9,777 nucleotides of DNA from Prolixibacteraceae bacterium (lineage in GTDB: Bacteria; Bacteroidota; Bacteroidia; Bacteroidales; Prolixibacteraceae): positions 1-9,777 of the forward strand of contig JACMKG010000219.1 of the NCBI GenBank assembly GCA_014380255.1. Reading direction: 5' to 3'. The notes under the pieces were generated by a model that saw only the letters and a program-made list of their open reading frames with translations, had not been told where the DNA came from and searched no databases. Positions 1-7,274 of the stretch are shown here, piece after piece (position 1 is the stretch's first letter; every line of letters starts with the position of its first letter). A program made the translations under genes and the position numbers.

Positions 1-489
1 AAGGGTTACCGCCTGGCGGCGCAAAGGGTTGTACACCACCAAAACGACCTGGTCCGACACCATGCTGTTCGTCTCCTGCGAGTTGTTCTCCCAGGTGAAG
101 GTTAGCCGGTTGTCAGCTTCCGCCATACAGGAGGGGTTCAGGGCCCCGGCCAGTGATCCGCGGCAAAGCAGCACCTGGTCGTAATCGATCGTAAAGGCCG
201 GAAAAACGCCAGAGACGGCATTTTTTAAATTGTATGCCATGGCGGCGTTGAAAGCAGACATCCTGATGGCGGCGCTTCTAAAGCCTAAGCGAAGAAAACC
301 CTGCAAGGGGCGCAAAAAAGCGACCATCAAAGAAAACTTTGCACGCTGTTCCTGTTGTGCAGGAGTGTTGGGGTTGGTAACACTGGTTGCCAGGCCGCGC
401 ATGTAGTCGATCCCTTTCCAGCAGGCCCCGATAACGGTTCCAACCTTTCCGGAGAAACCGCCTAAAATTCCGTTAAGAATCTTTGCCAT
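1..489 (-). CDS. DUF6266 family protein, 5' part (cut by window edge)
   Basis: The minus-strand frame opens with ATG at 489 and stays open for 163 codons to base 1, so the C-terminus lies outside the window. The start MAKILNGILGGFSGKVGTVI, then a GACWKGIDYMRG stretch and an NPNTPAQQEQRAKF segment, match the N-terminal signature I know from DUF6266 proteins of Bacteroidota. That family is usually a little over 200 residues, so perhaps a quarter is missing. Its function is not established. No signal peptide or membrane segment is visible. No Shine-Dalgarno sequence precedes the ATG, as is normal in this phylum. G+C is visibly higher than in the copper genes, which suggests a different history from the adjacent cluster. 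The family call is fairly secure; no biological role can be given. Confidence 0.85.
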   Translation of the reverse strand, partial: MAKILNGILGGFSGKVGTVIGACWKGIDYMRGLATSVTNPNTPAQQEQRAKFSLMVAFLRPLQGFLRLGFRSAAIRMSAFNAAMAYNLKNAVSGVFPAFTIDYDQVLLCRGSLAGALNPSCMAEADNRLTFTWENNSQETNSMVSDQVVLVVYNPLRRQAVTL

Positions 490-1008
490 AATACTTGAAA
501 TTAAATGTAAATAATTGAATGTTGCGCTGACTCAGTTGAATGGTTGCCCGGGGTATTCTTCCTGATCATTTGCTTGGGCTAAAGGTAGGTATACATCACA
601 TACAATATTGACAATCAATTACATGTGCATCTGTTTGCACTCATTTGCACAGCAGTATTTTCTATTTGATTGAGGGTGATAGGAGTTATGGGGATGATAT
701 ATAAACTATGTTCTGTTGGATGCTTTTAATAAGGGGATGATCATTCCATACTATGGATTTGCGATAGAGGTCTCGCACCTTTTAACCAAGTTAATTTTTT
801 CTTCCAATGAGCTGAATTGCTGATTTTTTTCCAAACCTAACCTACCTGTTCAAAATAAATTTGCCATGCTACCTAACGAAGGGAAAGAGAAGTCAATCCC
901 TTCTTTGAATCTTATTAACCGCTCAATTAGGAGAAAGTTATGCAGAGAATTACAAATAGCATAAAAAAAAGCATCAAGAAACTTTTTCAATGTCGCTCAT
1001 CATAAGCG
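490..1008. other. Intergenic stretch without a convincing gene
   Basis: This stretch separates the G+C-richer DUF6266 gene from the AT-rich copper genes. I see no RNA gene or long reading frame. A possible weak promoter for the DUF6266 gene is a minus-strand TACCTTTA (580-587), one base off the Bacteroidota -7 consensus TAnnTTTG, about 90 bases before the ATG, but no well-spaced -33 element accompanies it. A short direct repeat of TTTGCAC lies around 633-650. Two tiny plus-strand frames (866-964, 32 codons; 940-1005, 21 codons, preceded by AGGAG) overlap near the right edge and resemble nothing I recognise. No clear terminator follows the ATPase stop at 1009. Confidence 0.5.
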
Positions 1009-3117
1009 TTACTTATTGATACTATTTCTTAATAGTTGAGCATTAAGTGCCACTATAATGGTACTTAAACTCATTAATCCGGCTCCAACTGCCGGAGAAA
1101 TCATAAGGCCCTGGTTATATAGTACACCTGCTGCCAATGGTAACGCTACCACGTTATAAGCGGTAGCCCAAATAAGATTCTGAATCATTTTTTTATACGT
1201 GGCTTTCCCAAAGAGTATCAGTGAAGCGATATCTTTAGGATTACTGTTTACAAGTATAATATCGGCAGTTTCAGCAGCTACATCAGTACCCGATCCAACC
1301 GCAATGCCAACATTGGCCTGAGCTAAGGCTGGAGCATCGTTAACTCCATCACCTGTCATTGCAACAAATTCGCCCTTATCCTGGAATTCCTTAATTTTAT
1401 CTTGTTTTTGATGAGGTAACACATTTGCCAGAAAACCATCCATGTTTAACAATTTGCTTACATTCTCTGCAACCCTTTCATTGTCACCAGTCAGTAAAAG
1501 ATTTTTTATACCTTGATCTTTAAGCACAGCAATTGCTTCAGCTGATTCTGTTCTTATTTTATCGCGCATACTTAAATAACCAATAACTTTTTCCGAAACC
1601 ATAACAAAGACAACGGTTTCAACTTCTTCTTCGGTATTGTTTACAGGAACATTAATCTTATATTCCTTAATGTAATTTGGCCCAACTACTTTAACTTCCT
1701 TTCCTTCTACCTTACCCTCTAAGCCTTTCCCCGGAAGGTATTTGAAGTTTTCTGATTTTGGAACTTGAATTTTTAAATCTTTGGTTTTACGTAAAATGCT
1801 TTGAGAGATGTAGTGTTCCGAATTTTGCTCCACACCGGCAGCTAACCTTAACATTTCATTCTTATCCATATTCTTGTCAAAAGTTTCGATCCTGGTAATC
1901 TCGTGTGAGCCTTCTGTGAGGGTTCCGGTTTTATCAAATATGACCATTGTTATTTTCCTGGAATTCTCAAATGCAGTTCTATTTCTTATTAATAATCCAT
2001 TTTTAGCAGACATGGCTGTAGATATGGCTACCACCAAAGGAACAGCCAGTCCTAAAGCATGAGGACATGAAATTACCATTACAGTCACCATTCTTTCTAA
2101 TGCAAAATCCAGTTTAGCACCTGCAGCTAACCAGACTACAAGGGTTAGGAACCCAGCTGCCAGAGCAATGTAAGTGAGCCATTTGGCAGCTTTATCAGCC
2201 AAGTTCTGGGTTGCAGACTTGGTCCTTTGCGCTTCCTCAACAAGTTTGATAACTTTGTTCAGATAACTTTCACTTCCAGTATACTCAACGCGAAGCTTAA
2301 CAGACCCATTGCCATTCAATGAGCCACCAATTACTTTATCATTTTTCTGTTTTTTTATTGGCTTGCTCTCTCCAGTCAGCATACTTTCGTTCAAATAACT
2401 CTCTCCTTCTTCAACCGTCCCATCGGCAGGCACTTTCTCTCCAGGGCGAATTAATATCAAATCCCCTTTTTTTAAATCCTCAATTCGTATATTGACAATT
2501 TCTTCATTATTTAATAAATGTGCTTCCGAGGGCATCATATCAACTAAAAGTTCAAGCGCTTGAGAAGCTCCTTTCACCGATTTCATTTCAAGCCAATGAC
2601 CCAAAAGCATAATAACAATCAGTGTAGCTAATTCCCAATAAAAATCCATGCCTTTTAAACCAAAAACAGTAGCAGTGCTATAGATATAGGCAACTGAAAT
2701 GGCCAACGCAATAAGCGTCATCATGCCCGCGGATTTTTGTTTAATTTCATCAACAAAACCTCTTAAAAAAGGCCAGCCTCCATAAAAAAATATGAATGAA
2801 GCAATGACCAAAACAACATATTGCGAACCAGGGAATGTGAGTTCAAAACCTAAAATATGCTGCACCATGGGAGAAAGCAGAATAACAGGTATACTTAAGA
2901 CAAGCGATATCCAGAACTTAGTTTTAAATTCATTGATCATCATCGCATGATGATCATGGCCATGCGCCTGTCCTGCCTCCTTCGGCTTAGCAGATTCATG
3001 TGCATGCATCGTTATTTCCTGATGTCCTTCTCTTATTTCTTCCAAATGTTGGTGAGCCTCTTCCCTGGGATGCTGTGTGGGATGCTGAGAATGTGAATGT
3101 GTATGCCTTTTATCCAT
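1009..3117 (-). CDS. copB: CopB-type (P1B) copper-translocating P-type ATPase
   Basis: An inner-membrane ATPase that exports copper (possibly Ag+) from the cytoplasm. I start it at the ATG at 3117 (MDKRHTHSH, 702 aa); the frame could begin 10 codons earlier at a TTG. Visible in order: a His-rich cytosolic N-terminus (residues 1-60) instead of CxxC metal-binding domains; eight predicted membrane segments near 68-89, 100-118, 132-152, 163-178, 313-333, 343-366, 647-667 and 673-696; TGES (248-251) in the actuator domain; the intramembrane CPH metal site (351-353); DKTGT (395-399), with D395 phosphorylated; TGDN (543-546); GDGVND (589-594); YN (654-655) and an MSxST motif (from 682) in the last membrane segments. 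CPH plus a His-rich tail defines the CopB/P1B-3 subgroup, as opposed to CPC in CopA. The nucleotide-domain HP dipeptide reads HY (435-436). It lies 34 bases behind the multicopper oxidase gene, so the two are probably one operon. Confidence 0.95.
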   Translation of the reverse strand: MDKRHTHSHSQHPTQHPREEAHQHLEEIREGHQEITMHAHESAKPKEAGQAHGHDHHAMMINEFKTKFWISLVLSIPVILLSPMVQHILGFELTFPGSQYVVLVIASFIFFYGGWPFLRGFVDEIKQKSAGMMTLIALAISVAYIYSTATVFGLKGMDFYWELATLIVIMLLGHWLEMKSVKGASQALELLVDMMPSEAHLLNNEEIVNIRIEDLKKGDLILIRPGEKVPADGTVEEGESYLNESMLTGESKPIKKQKNDKVIGGSLNGNGSVKLRVEYTGSESYLNKVIKLVEEAQRTKSATQNLADKAAKWLTYIALAAGFLTLVVWLAAGAKLDFALERMVTVMVISCPHALGLAVPLVVAISTAMSAKNGLLIRNRTAFENSRKITMVIFDKTGTLTEGSHEITRIETFDKNMDKNEMLRLAAGVEQNSEHYISQSILRKTKDLKIQVPKSENFKYLPGKGLEGKVEGKEVKVVGPNYIKEYKINVPVNNTEEEVETVVFVMVSEKVIGYLSMRDKIRTESAEAIAVLKDQGIKNLLLTGDNERVAENVSKLLNMDGFLANVLPHQKQDKIKEFQDKGEFVAMTGDGVNDAPALAQANVGIAVGSGTDVAAETADIILVNSNPKDIASLILFGKATYKKMIQNLIWATAYNVVALPLAAGVLYNQGLMISPAVGAGLMSLSTIIVALNAQLLRNSINK

Positions 3118-3151
3118 GGGGGTAATTTTTATAAGTAAACAAAACAACTCT

Positions 3152-5518
3152 TTACCAAAGAAATGTCAATCCTGCGCCATACTTGTAATCAGAATCATAA
3201 GTAGCATGGATGGAAATAAACCGGTAAAGAAAGTAATCAAAATCAATATTGTATTCCTTGTCTGTATTGGCACTTAAGGTTAACCTGAGTCTTCTGGTCA
3301 ATGGAATATCCTCTCTTTTAAGCTGAAAACGAACTTTACCCATATGATCTACCCGAAGTTCCGATTCTATAAAAAGCGGAAGTAAATACCGTATTCCGGC
3401 AACCGCAACCTGCCTGACATCATCTTCTTTATCATTTTGTTCCTGAAAGTTACTCCGTATATCACCGCCTGCATATACCGATAAGAACTGACGTTTATCG
3501 ATGTATCGTTCATAGTCTGGCTGAAATTCATAACTACCCTTATAATTAAACCTGTATTCCAAGTCAAGGACGTTGTAGTTATTCGAATAACGGGCTTCAC
3601 CAAACATGCCATTTGAAGCAATTTTGGCAACACCCCAATACCACCACATCCTGTCTTCATGAAAAAGCTTCATCTTATCTTTTTCTGAAACTTGCGTATT
3701 AGGTGGCGAATTTTCGTAGCTGACTACCCTGGCCATTCCGGCCATCATATGGTAGAGAATATGGCAATGAAAAAACCAGTCTTTTTCTTCATTGGCATAA
3801 AACTCAATCACAACCTTTTCCATGGGCTGAATGTCAAACGTGTGCTTTAAAGGAGAATAATCCCCCTGTTTGTTCACAAACCTGAAGAAATGCCCGTGAA
3901 GATGCAAAGGATGGCGCATCATGGTATTGTTAATCAGTATAAACCGGACATTCTCCCCCTTTCTAATCATTATTTTATCGGATTTGGAAAGTGGAACACT
4001 GTTAAACGACCAGACATAGCGAATCATATTGCCCGTTAGCGTCAGAGGAACTTCCCTGAAGGGCTTGTGAGGGTTTAGGTTGGTAGGCTGTGGTGATCGG
4101 AGCATGTTATAATCAAAAACAACTTCACCCTGTGGTGCCTGATCCATATTTCCGGGCCCCATACTTTCGTGGTCCTTTACAAGCGTTGAGTCCACCTTTT
4201 CTTCACTAACAGAATCAGATGGCAGGGTGTTCGATTGACTTTCATGCTCCTGATGCTCCATATTATGAATGCTTTCTGCTTTTGTCACTTCTTTCTCTTC
4301 CTGCTTTTTTGAATCCTGGTTTTTACCTTTATTCATGCTGTCATGATCCATCCCTTCATGGTCCATTTCATCCATTTCTTTCCCACTCATATCCATCTTC
4401 CCATGACCCATTTGATTCATCTGGCGCATCATGGCAAAATAATCGAGTGCAGGAATATCTGGGGCATTCATCTTCATCCCTTTGCCCAGATATAATGAAG
4501 AATGACCAACAACATCAATGGAAGTAGCTCTAAGTTCATAGGCCATCCCATTTGTGGGAAGAGTAACCTCCATATCATAGGTTTCAGCAATGGCAATCAT
4601 CAACCTGTCGACTTCAAACGGAACTACATCCAATCCATCAGCAGCGACAACTTTCATTTTGCCGCCCGCAAACTGAAGCCAGAAATACGATGTGGCTGCC
4701 CCGTTTATGATTCTTAATTTCACAGTTTCTCCAGGTTTGACATCCGTATAATAGCTTTGCGTTGCTCCGTTTAAAAGAAATTTATCGTAATAAACATCTG
4801 AAACATCCATTGCAGGCATCCTGTTCCACTCCGTTTTGAATCGATCACTTAAGTAACCTTTCACCAAAGCTTCTCCCCAGCTTTGAACGGCATTCTTACG
4901 AATACCATACCAGTCGGAAGCTCGCTTTAAGGTACGTAAAACCTGGTAAGGCTTCTGATCAATCCAATCGGAAAGAAGAATAACTTTCTCGTTTTTCTTG
5001 ACATAGTGCTGAGGATAAATAACAATGGAACCGTATGTGCCAATCTGTTCCTGTACAAAGGTATGAGAGTGATACCAGTAGGTGCCTGTCTGAATAACAG
5101 GAAATATAAAAGTATGAGTAGTACCCGGCTTTATAGGCACTGTTGTAAGGTTGGGAACACCATCCTGTTCATTGGGTAAAAGTATGCCGTGCCAATGCAC
5201 CGAGGTCTCCTCCTTTTCCAGCCGATTGTGCACCCGTATAATTGCTGTATCTCCTATCGTAAAATACAAGGTTGGTGCCGGCAGCCCACCATTTACAGCC
5301 AGCGCCTTCACTTTTTGACTAACAGAAGGCAGAATGGTATCATTAACATACAGATCGTATTCAACCGTTTTCCCACTTAGTTTGACATTCTGATACTCGA
5401 GTTGCTCATTTCGGGTCCCTCTTGCTTGTGAATCATACTGAATATGGTTATGCTGGCCATAGGAAAATGTCATTAGTAAGACTAAAATAATTATAATAAA
5501 CAGACTTTTTATACACAT
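3152..5518 (-). CDS. Secreted multicopper oxidase (PcoA/CopA-like) fused to a PcoB-like outer-membrane barrel
   Basis: A 788-aa envelope protein, probably a cuprous oxidase detoxifying periplasmic Cu(I). Residues 1-21 are a Sec signal peptide (hydrophobic core, then FSYGQ), without the twin-arginine motif usual in PcoA/CopA. Cupredoxin domains carry all copper motifs: HWHG (108-111), WYHSH (148-152), HPLHLHGH (536-543) and HCHILYHMMAGM (584-595); H536, C585, H590 and M595 form the type 1 site. A Met/His/acidic insert (about 362-460, with repeated MDxM/MDH units) lies between domains two and three, like the Met-rich copper segments of PcoA. After the oxidase ends near 605, a 170-residue tail (about 618-788) shows alternating aromatic beta-strands, ends in LTFLW (a C-terminal aromatic typical of outer-membrane proteins), and resembles the end of PcoB/CopB barrels (GIRYLLPLF, ANTDKEYN, YDSDYKYGAG). 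First gene of the likely operon with copB. Oxidase certain; barrel assignment by eye. Confidence 0.93.
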   Translation of the reverse strand: MCIKSLFIIIILVLLMTFSYGQHNHIQYDSQARGTRNEQLEYQNVKLSGKTVEYDLYVNDTILPSVSQKVKALAVNGGLPAPTLYFTIGDTAIIRVHNRLEKEETSVHWHGILLPNEQDGVPNLTTVPIKPGTTHTFIFPVIQTGTYWYHSHTFVQEQIGTYGSIVIYPQHYVKKNEKVILLSDWIDQKPYQVLRTLKRASDWYGIRKNAVQSWGEALVKGYLSDRFKTEWNRMPAMDVSDVYYDKFLLNGATQSYYTDVKPGETVKLRIINGAATSYFWLQFAGGKMKVVAADGLDVVPFEVDRLMIAIAETYDMEVTLPTNGMAYELRATSIDVVGHSSLYLGKGMKMNAPDIPALDYFAMMRQMNQMGHGKMDMSGKEMDEMDHEGMDHDSMNKGKNQDSKKQEEKEVTKAESIHNMEHQEHESQSNTLPSDSVSEEKVDSTLVKDHESMGPGNMDQAPQGEVVFDYNMLRSPQPTNLNPHKPFREVPLTLTGNMIRYVWSFNSVPLSKSDKIMIRKGENVRFILINNTMMRHPLHLHGHFFRFVNKQGDYSPLKHTFDIQPMEKVVIEFYANEEKDWFFHCHILYHMMAGMARVVSYENSPPNTQVSEKDKMKLFHEDRMWWYWGVAKIASNGMFGEARYSNNYNVLDLEYRFNYKGSYEFQPDYERYIDKRQFLSVYAGGDIRSNFQEQNDKEDDVRQVAVAGIRYLLPLFIESELRVDHMGKVRFQLKREDIPLTRRLRLTLSANTDKEYNIDFDYFLYRFISIHATYDSDYKYGAGLTFLW

Positions 5519-5632
5519 TTGTTAGTTTTAATAATACAAGTGAAATTTAATTTTAAAACATTATCATTCTATGATTTGTTTAAATAAAGTTATTGAAATT
5601 CAACTATTTATATTAATTTAAAATTATGAATT
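5519..5632. promoter_or_regulatory. Divergent AT-rich intergenic region (likely promoters for both flanking operons)
   Basis: This 114-base gap must hold the promoters of the oxidase-ATPase pair (minus) and the HMBD gene (plus). It is very A+T-rich, with runs such as TTTAATTTTAAAAC. I find no clean match to the Bacteroidota TTG...TAnnTTTG pattern in either direction; the nearest are TATGATTTG on the plus strand and TAACTTTA on the minus strand, both poorly spaced. No CueR- or CsoR-type dyad is evident. Neither flanking ATG has a Shine-Dalgarno sequence. Confidence 0.5.
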
Positions 5633-6013
5633 ATGAAACACACTATTTTTTTCGCCCTCCTGATGTTTGGATTCATTTCAGCTGCCTTATCTGTTAATAT
5701 GGCTGCTGGTCAATCGTCAAAAAAATCTGCTCAAAAGCATTCTACCCAATATAATTGTCCAATGCATCCTGAAGTCGTTTCGGATAAACCAGGCAATTGT
5801 CCTAAATGCGGCATGAAACTGGAGAAAATGAAAGAATCAAAAGAAAGCATGAAATCCGATACTATTAAAATGCATAATCATATGAAAAAAGACACTACCT
5901 CTAAAATGCTTAAGCATAACCCTATGAAAAATGACACTACTTCTAAATTGCCTAAGCAAAACCCTATGAAAAATGATACTACATCTAAAAAACACCATCA
6001 AATGGGCATGTAG
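5633..6013 (+). CDS. Exported heavy-metal-binding-domain (HMBD) protein with 14-residue Met/Lys repeats
   Basis: A small 126-aa protein, probably a periplasmic or surface metal binder. Residues 1-27 look like a signal peptide ([20 protein letters not shown], cleavage likely after MAAG). Residues 41-66 form one heavy-metal-binding domain: [20 protein letters not shown] followed by GMKLEKM, with the CPMHPEV and CPKCGM halves typical of the short domain found on CusB-like proteins and CopA-type ATPases. The rest is a low-complexity tail of a short first unit, [11 protein letters not shown], then three 14-residue units starting at residues 84, 98 and 112 (consensus [14 protein letters not shown]), ending in HHQMGM. 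Every unit begins with Met and several contain His, which suggests copper or silver binding (inference). Transcribed divergently from the oxidase operon and closed by its own terminator. No in-frame ATG lies upstream of this start. The domain is certain; the cellular role is not. Confidence 0.9.
   Translation: MKHTIFFALLMFGFISAALSVNMAAGQSSKKSAQKHSTQYNCPMHPEVVSDKPGNCPKCGMKLEKMKESKESMKSDTIKMHNHMKKDTTSKMLKHNPMKNDTTSKLPKQNPMKNDTTSKKHHQMGM
5882..6007 (+). repeat. Three in-frame 42-bp tandem repeats
   Basis: Units at 5882-5923, 5924-5965 and 5966-6007, each opening ATGAAAAA(A/T)GA(C/T)ACTAC and continuing TCTAAA. The first two end in AACCCT; the third diverges after TCTAAA (AAACACCATCAAATGGGC). 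A shortened relative (5849-5881) precedes them. They encode the 14-residue repeats of the HMBD protein. Substitutions are few and often synonymous (GACACT/GATACT), which indicates recent duplication with the peptide pattern kept. Confidence 0.9.
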
Positions 6014-6019
6014 TTCATC

Positions 6020-6057
6020 AAAAAAGAATATCAGCAAAGCTTGATATTCTTTTTTTT
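6020..6057 (+). terminator. Rho-independent terminator after the HMBD gene
   Basis: The arms GAATATCA (6026-6033) and TGATATTC (6042-6049) pair perfectly around an 8-base loop. The stem is extended by an A-tract (6020-6025) facing a run of eight T (6050-6057). It begins 7 bases after the TAG stop. The A-tract/T-tract symmetry would let it work in both directions. Confidence 0.9.
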
Positions 6058-6364
6058 AACAAATAATACACAATTATGATTATAGTAATACTTTTTAATC
6101 AGCATTACTTATTCATTGCCATCTGCTGTTGATATACATTCCATGTTTATAATAATTCTTGTTCTTCAGAGTTTTTTTACACTTTCCTCAATCCATTTTT
6201 AATGTAGAGTGAAAAATATTAAAATGCCATCCTCAATGCAATGGAGTGTTTCATCAAATTTTCAACTAAATCATCCTGCAATTTCATCATAATAATAAAC
6301 CTAATGATTTTCCTGCCGTATACTTCACACATTAACATTAAATATTCACTTAAAAAATATTATT
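6058..6364. other. AT-rich intergenic stretch upstream of the Csp gene
   Basis: About 300 bases with no reading frame above about 20 codons, no RNA gene and no repeat that I can see. It lies between a terminator and a plus-strand gene, so it should contain the promoter of the copper storage gene, but I find no good TAnnTTTG element. Such a long leader leaves room for an untranslated regulatory region that I cannot identify. Confidence 0.4.
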
Positions 6365-6709
6365 ATGGCTCACAATCAAATGTACCAGGAATGCATTGAC
6401 GCATGTTTGCGTTGTGCTTCAATTTGTAACCATTGTGCCTCCTCCTGTCTGCAGGAACAGGATGTCAAGATGATGGCCCGCTGTATTCAACTGGATATGG
6501 AATGCGCAGCTGTATGTTATGCTGCCGCACAGGTAATGAGTATGAACGGGCAAACCGCTGAAATGCTTTGCCGCGTATGTGCCGACATTTGCCAGGCTTG
6601 CGGCGACGAATGTGCAAAACACAGGCATATGGAACACTGCGCCGAATGTGCTGACGCTTGTTTCAAATGTGCTGAAGAATGCCACAAAATGGCGGGCGTT
6701 CATGCGTAA
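6365..6709 (+). CDS. Four-helix-bundle copper storage protein (Csp family, cytosolic type; formerly DUF326)
   Basis: A 114-aa cysteine-rich protein. Csp proteins form four-helix bundles whose core is lined with Cys thiolates and store many Cu(I) ions per monomer. Nineteen Cys are visible, at 10, 14, 17, 21, 24, 28, 40, 47, 51, 69, 72, 76, 79, 83, 92, 95, 99, 102 and 106, in the CxxC and CxxxC spacings that place them on one helix face. Helices fall roughly at 4-28, 33-60, 64-86 and 89-110. There is no signal peptide, so it matches the cytosolic Csp3 type rather than the exported Csp1. The HRHMEHC segment (87-92) adds His and Met near the bundle mouth. The start is the first in-frame ATG (MAHNQMYQEC), preceded by AT-rich DNA without a Shine-Dalgarno sequence. 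Next to a copper exporter it would act as a cytosolic Cu(I) sink. Family assignment is very secure. Confidence 0.95.
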   Translation: MAHNQMYQECIDACLRCASICNHCASSCLQEQDVKMMARCIQLDMECAAVCYAAAQVMSMNGQTAEMLCRVCADICQACGDECAKHRHMEHCAECADACFKCAEECHKMAGVHA

Positions 6710-6789
6710 TTCTTTAGATGCGATTTAGCCAGGCTCTATGATTAAAGAAATGATCATGTGGGTGTAACAACGCAAAATCTATTATTAAT

Positions 6790-6846
6790 AAATCAATGAG
6801 ATATAAGCAGTTTTACTAAAATATACTGCTTATATCTCATTGATTT
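6790..6846. terminator. 22-bp perfect hairpin, probable bidirectional terminator
   Basis: Bases 6790-6811 are the exact reverse complement of 6825-6846, a 22-bp stem containing ATCAATGAGATATAAGCAG, with a 13-base loop. It lies 80 bases after the Csp stop and just beyond the end of the remnant minus-strand frame, so it sits between convergent transcripts. The T-tract after the stem is short (TTTT on the plus strand, broken on the minus), so terminator function is likely but not proven. A protein-binding dyad or a mobile-element end are alternatives. Confidence 0.6.
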
Positions 6847-6948
6847 TAATTGGAAGCGAAAAGATACTTTTCTTGTTGATTCAATTCATGTTATGCTTTA
6901 TTCTATTTCCAATAATTGATAGGTCCGTAAATGGAAGTTTCTTCTTTA

Positions 6949-6954
6949 ACTTAG
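6949..6954. repeat. Target site duplication, left copy (ACTTAG)
   Basis: ACTTAG directly abuts the left terminal repeat of the MITE-like element and matches 7275-7280 exactly. Six bases alone could match by chance; the placement at both element ends gives it weight. Confidence 0.55.
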
Positions 6955-7274
6955 GGTCTGCTGAAAAACTATAATGTCTGGAATTTTTTACACCTGTTCC
7001 AATTAATGACGACTTGCTGTTGAAAAAGGTAATGGCAAGGGAACAACAGACAGTAACCAAAGCTGGGATGTTACACGTTTCAATTTGTGAAGTTAGGGGG
7101 TATGCTGTTCGAAGAGCATTTAAACATTCACTGAAAAGCTGATTCGGACTCAGAAATAAAAGTTGTAGGTGAATGCTTGTATCTTGCTTTTTTCATAAAT
7201 CCTTGCATTTATTATCTCATATATCGCTATAAATATTTAATTATCAAACAAATTATGGTTTTTCAGCAATACCT
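6955..7274. mobile_element. MITE-like non-autonomous element (about 320 bp)
   Basis: The left end GGTCTGCTGAAAAAC followed by TATAAT and the right end (reverse complement AGGTATTGCTGAAAAAC followed by CATAAT) share an exact TGCTGAAAAAC core and a matching inner ATAAT, with a one-base slip outside the core. The ends are flanked by the direct repeat ACTTAG (6949-6954 and 7275-7280), the expected footprint of a DDE transposase. The interior has no transposase-sized frame; its longest visible plus-strand frame (7032-7142, 36 codons, starting MAREQQTVTKAG) is not recognised. CTGCTGAAAAA-like tips occur on many DDE insertion sequences, but I cannot name the parental family. It appears to have landed in the remnant minus-strand frame. 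Confidence 0.65.

Noticed and set aside
940..1005. Plus-strand 21-codon frame (MQRITNSIKKSIKKLFQC...) with AGGAG upstream, amphipathic and cationic
   Set aside because: Too short to support without homologues. Bacteroidota rarely rely on Shine-Dalgarno sites, and an overlapping frame (866-964) looks just as plausible.
3118..3147. Upstream TTG start adding 10 residues to the CopB ATPase
   Set aside because: The added peptide (MFCLLIKITP) precedes a His-rich cytosolic tail and makes no sense there; ATG at 3117 gives a typical CopB N-terminus.
4219..4527. 102-codon plus-strand frame opposite the oxidase
   Set aside because: It is antisense to the Met/His-rich insert of a clearly real gene, with no domain or start signal of its own.
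5519..5632. Search for a CueR/CsoR-type operator between the divergent operons
   Set aside because: Only AT-rich runs are visible; no dyad of convincing length or G+C content could be defended.
5882..6007. Regular 42-bp repeats considered as a CRISPR-like array
   Set aside because: The repeats are directly adjacent with no spacers, in frame, and encode a coherent peptide repeat.
6419..6703. 94-codon minus-strand frame opposite the Csp gene
   Set aside because: A shadow of the Cys-rich coding pattern; the plus-strand product is an unmistakable Csp protein.
7032..7142. 36-codon plus-strand frame inside the MITE-like element (MAREQQTVTKAG...)
   Set aside because: No recognisable transposase motif and too short; mentioned only as part of the element.
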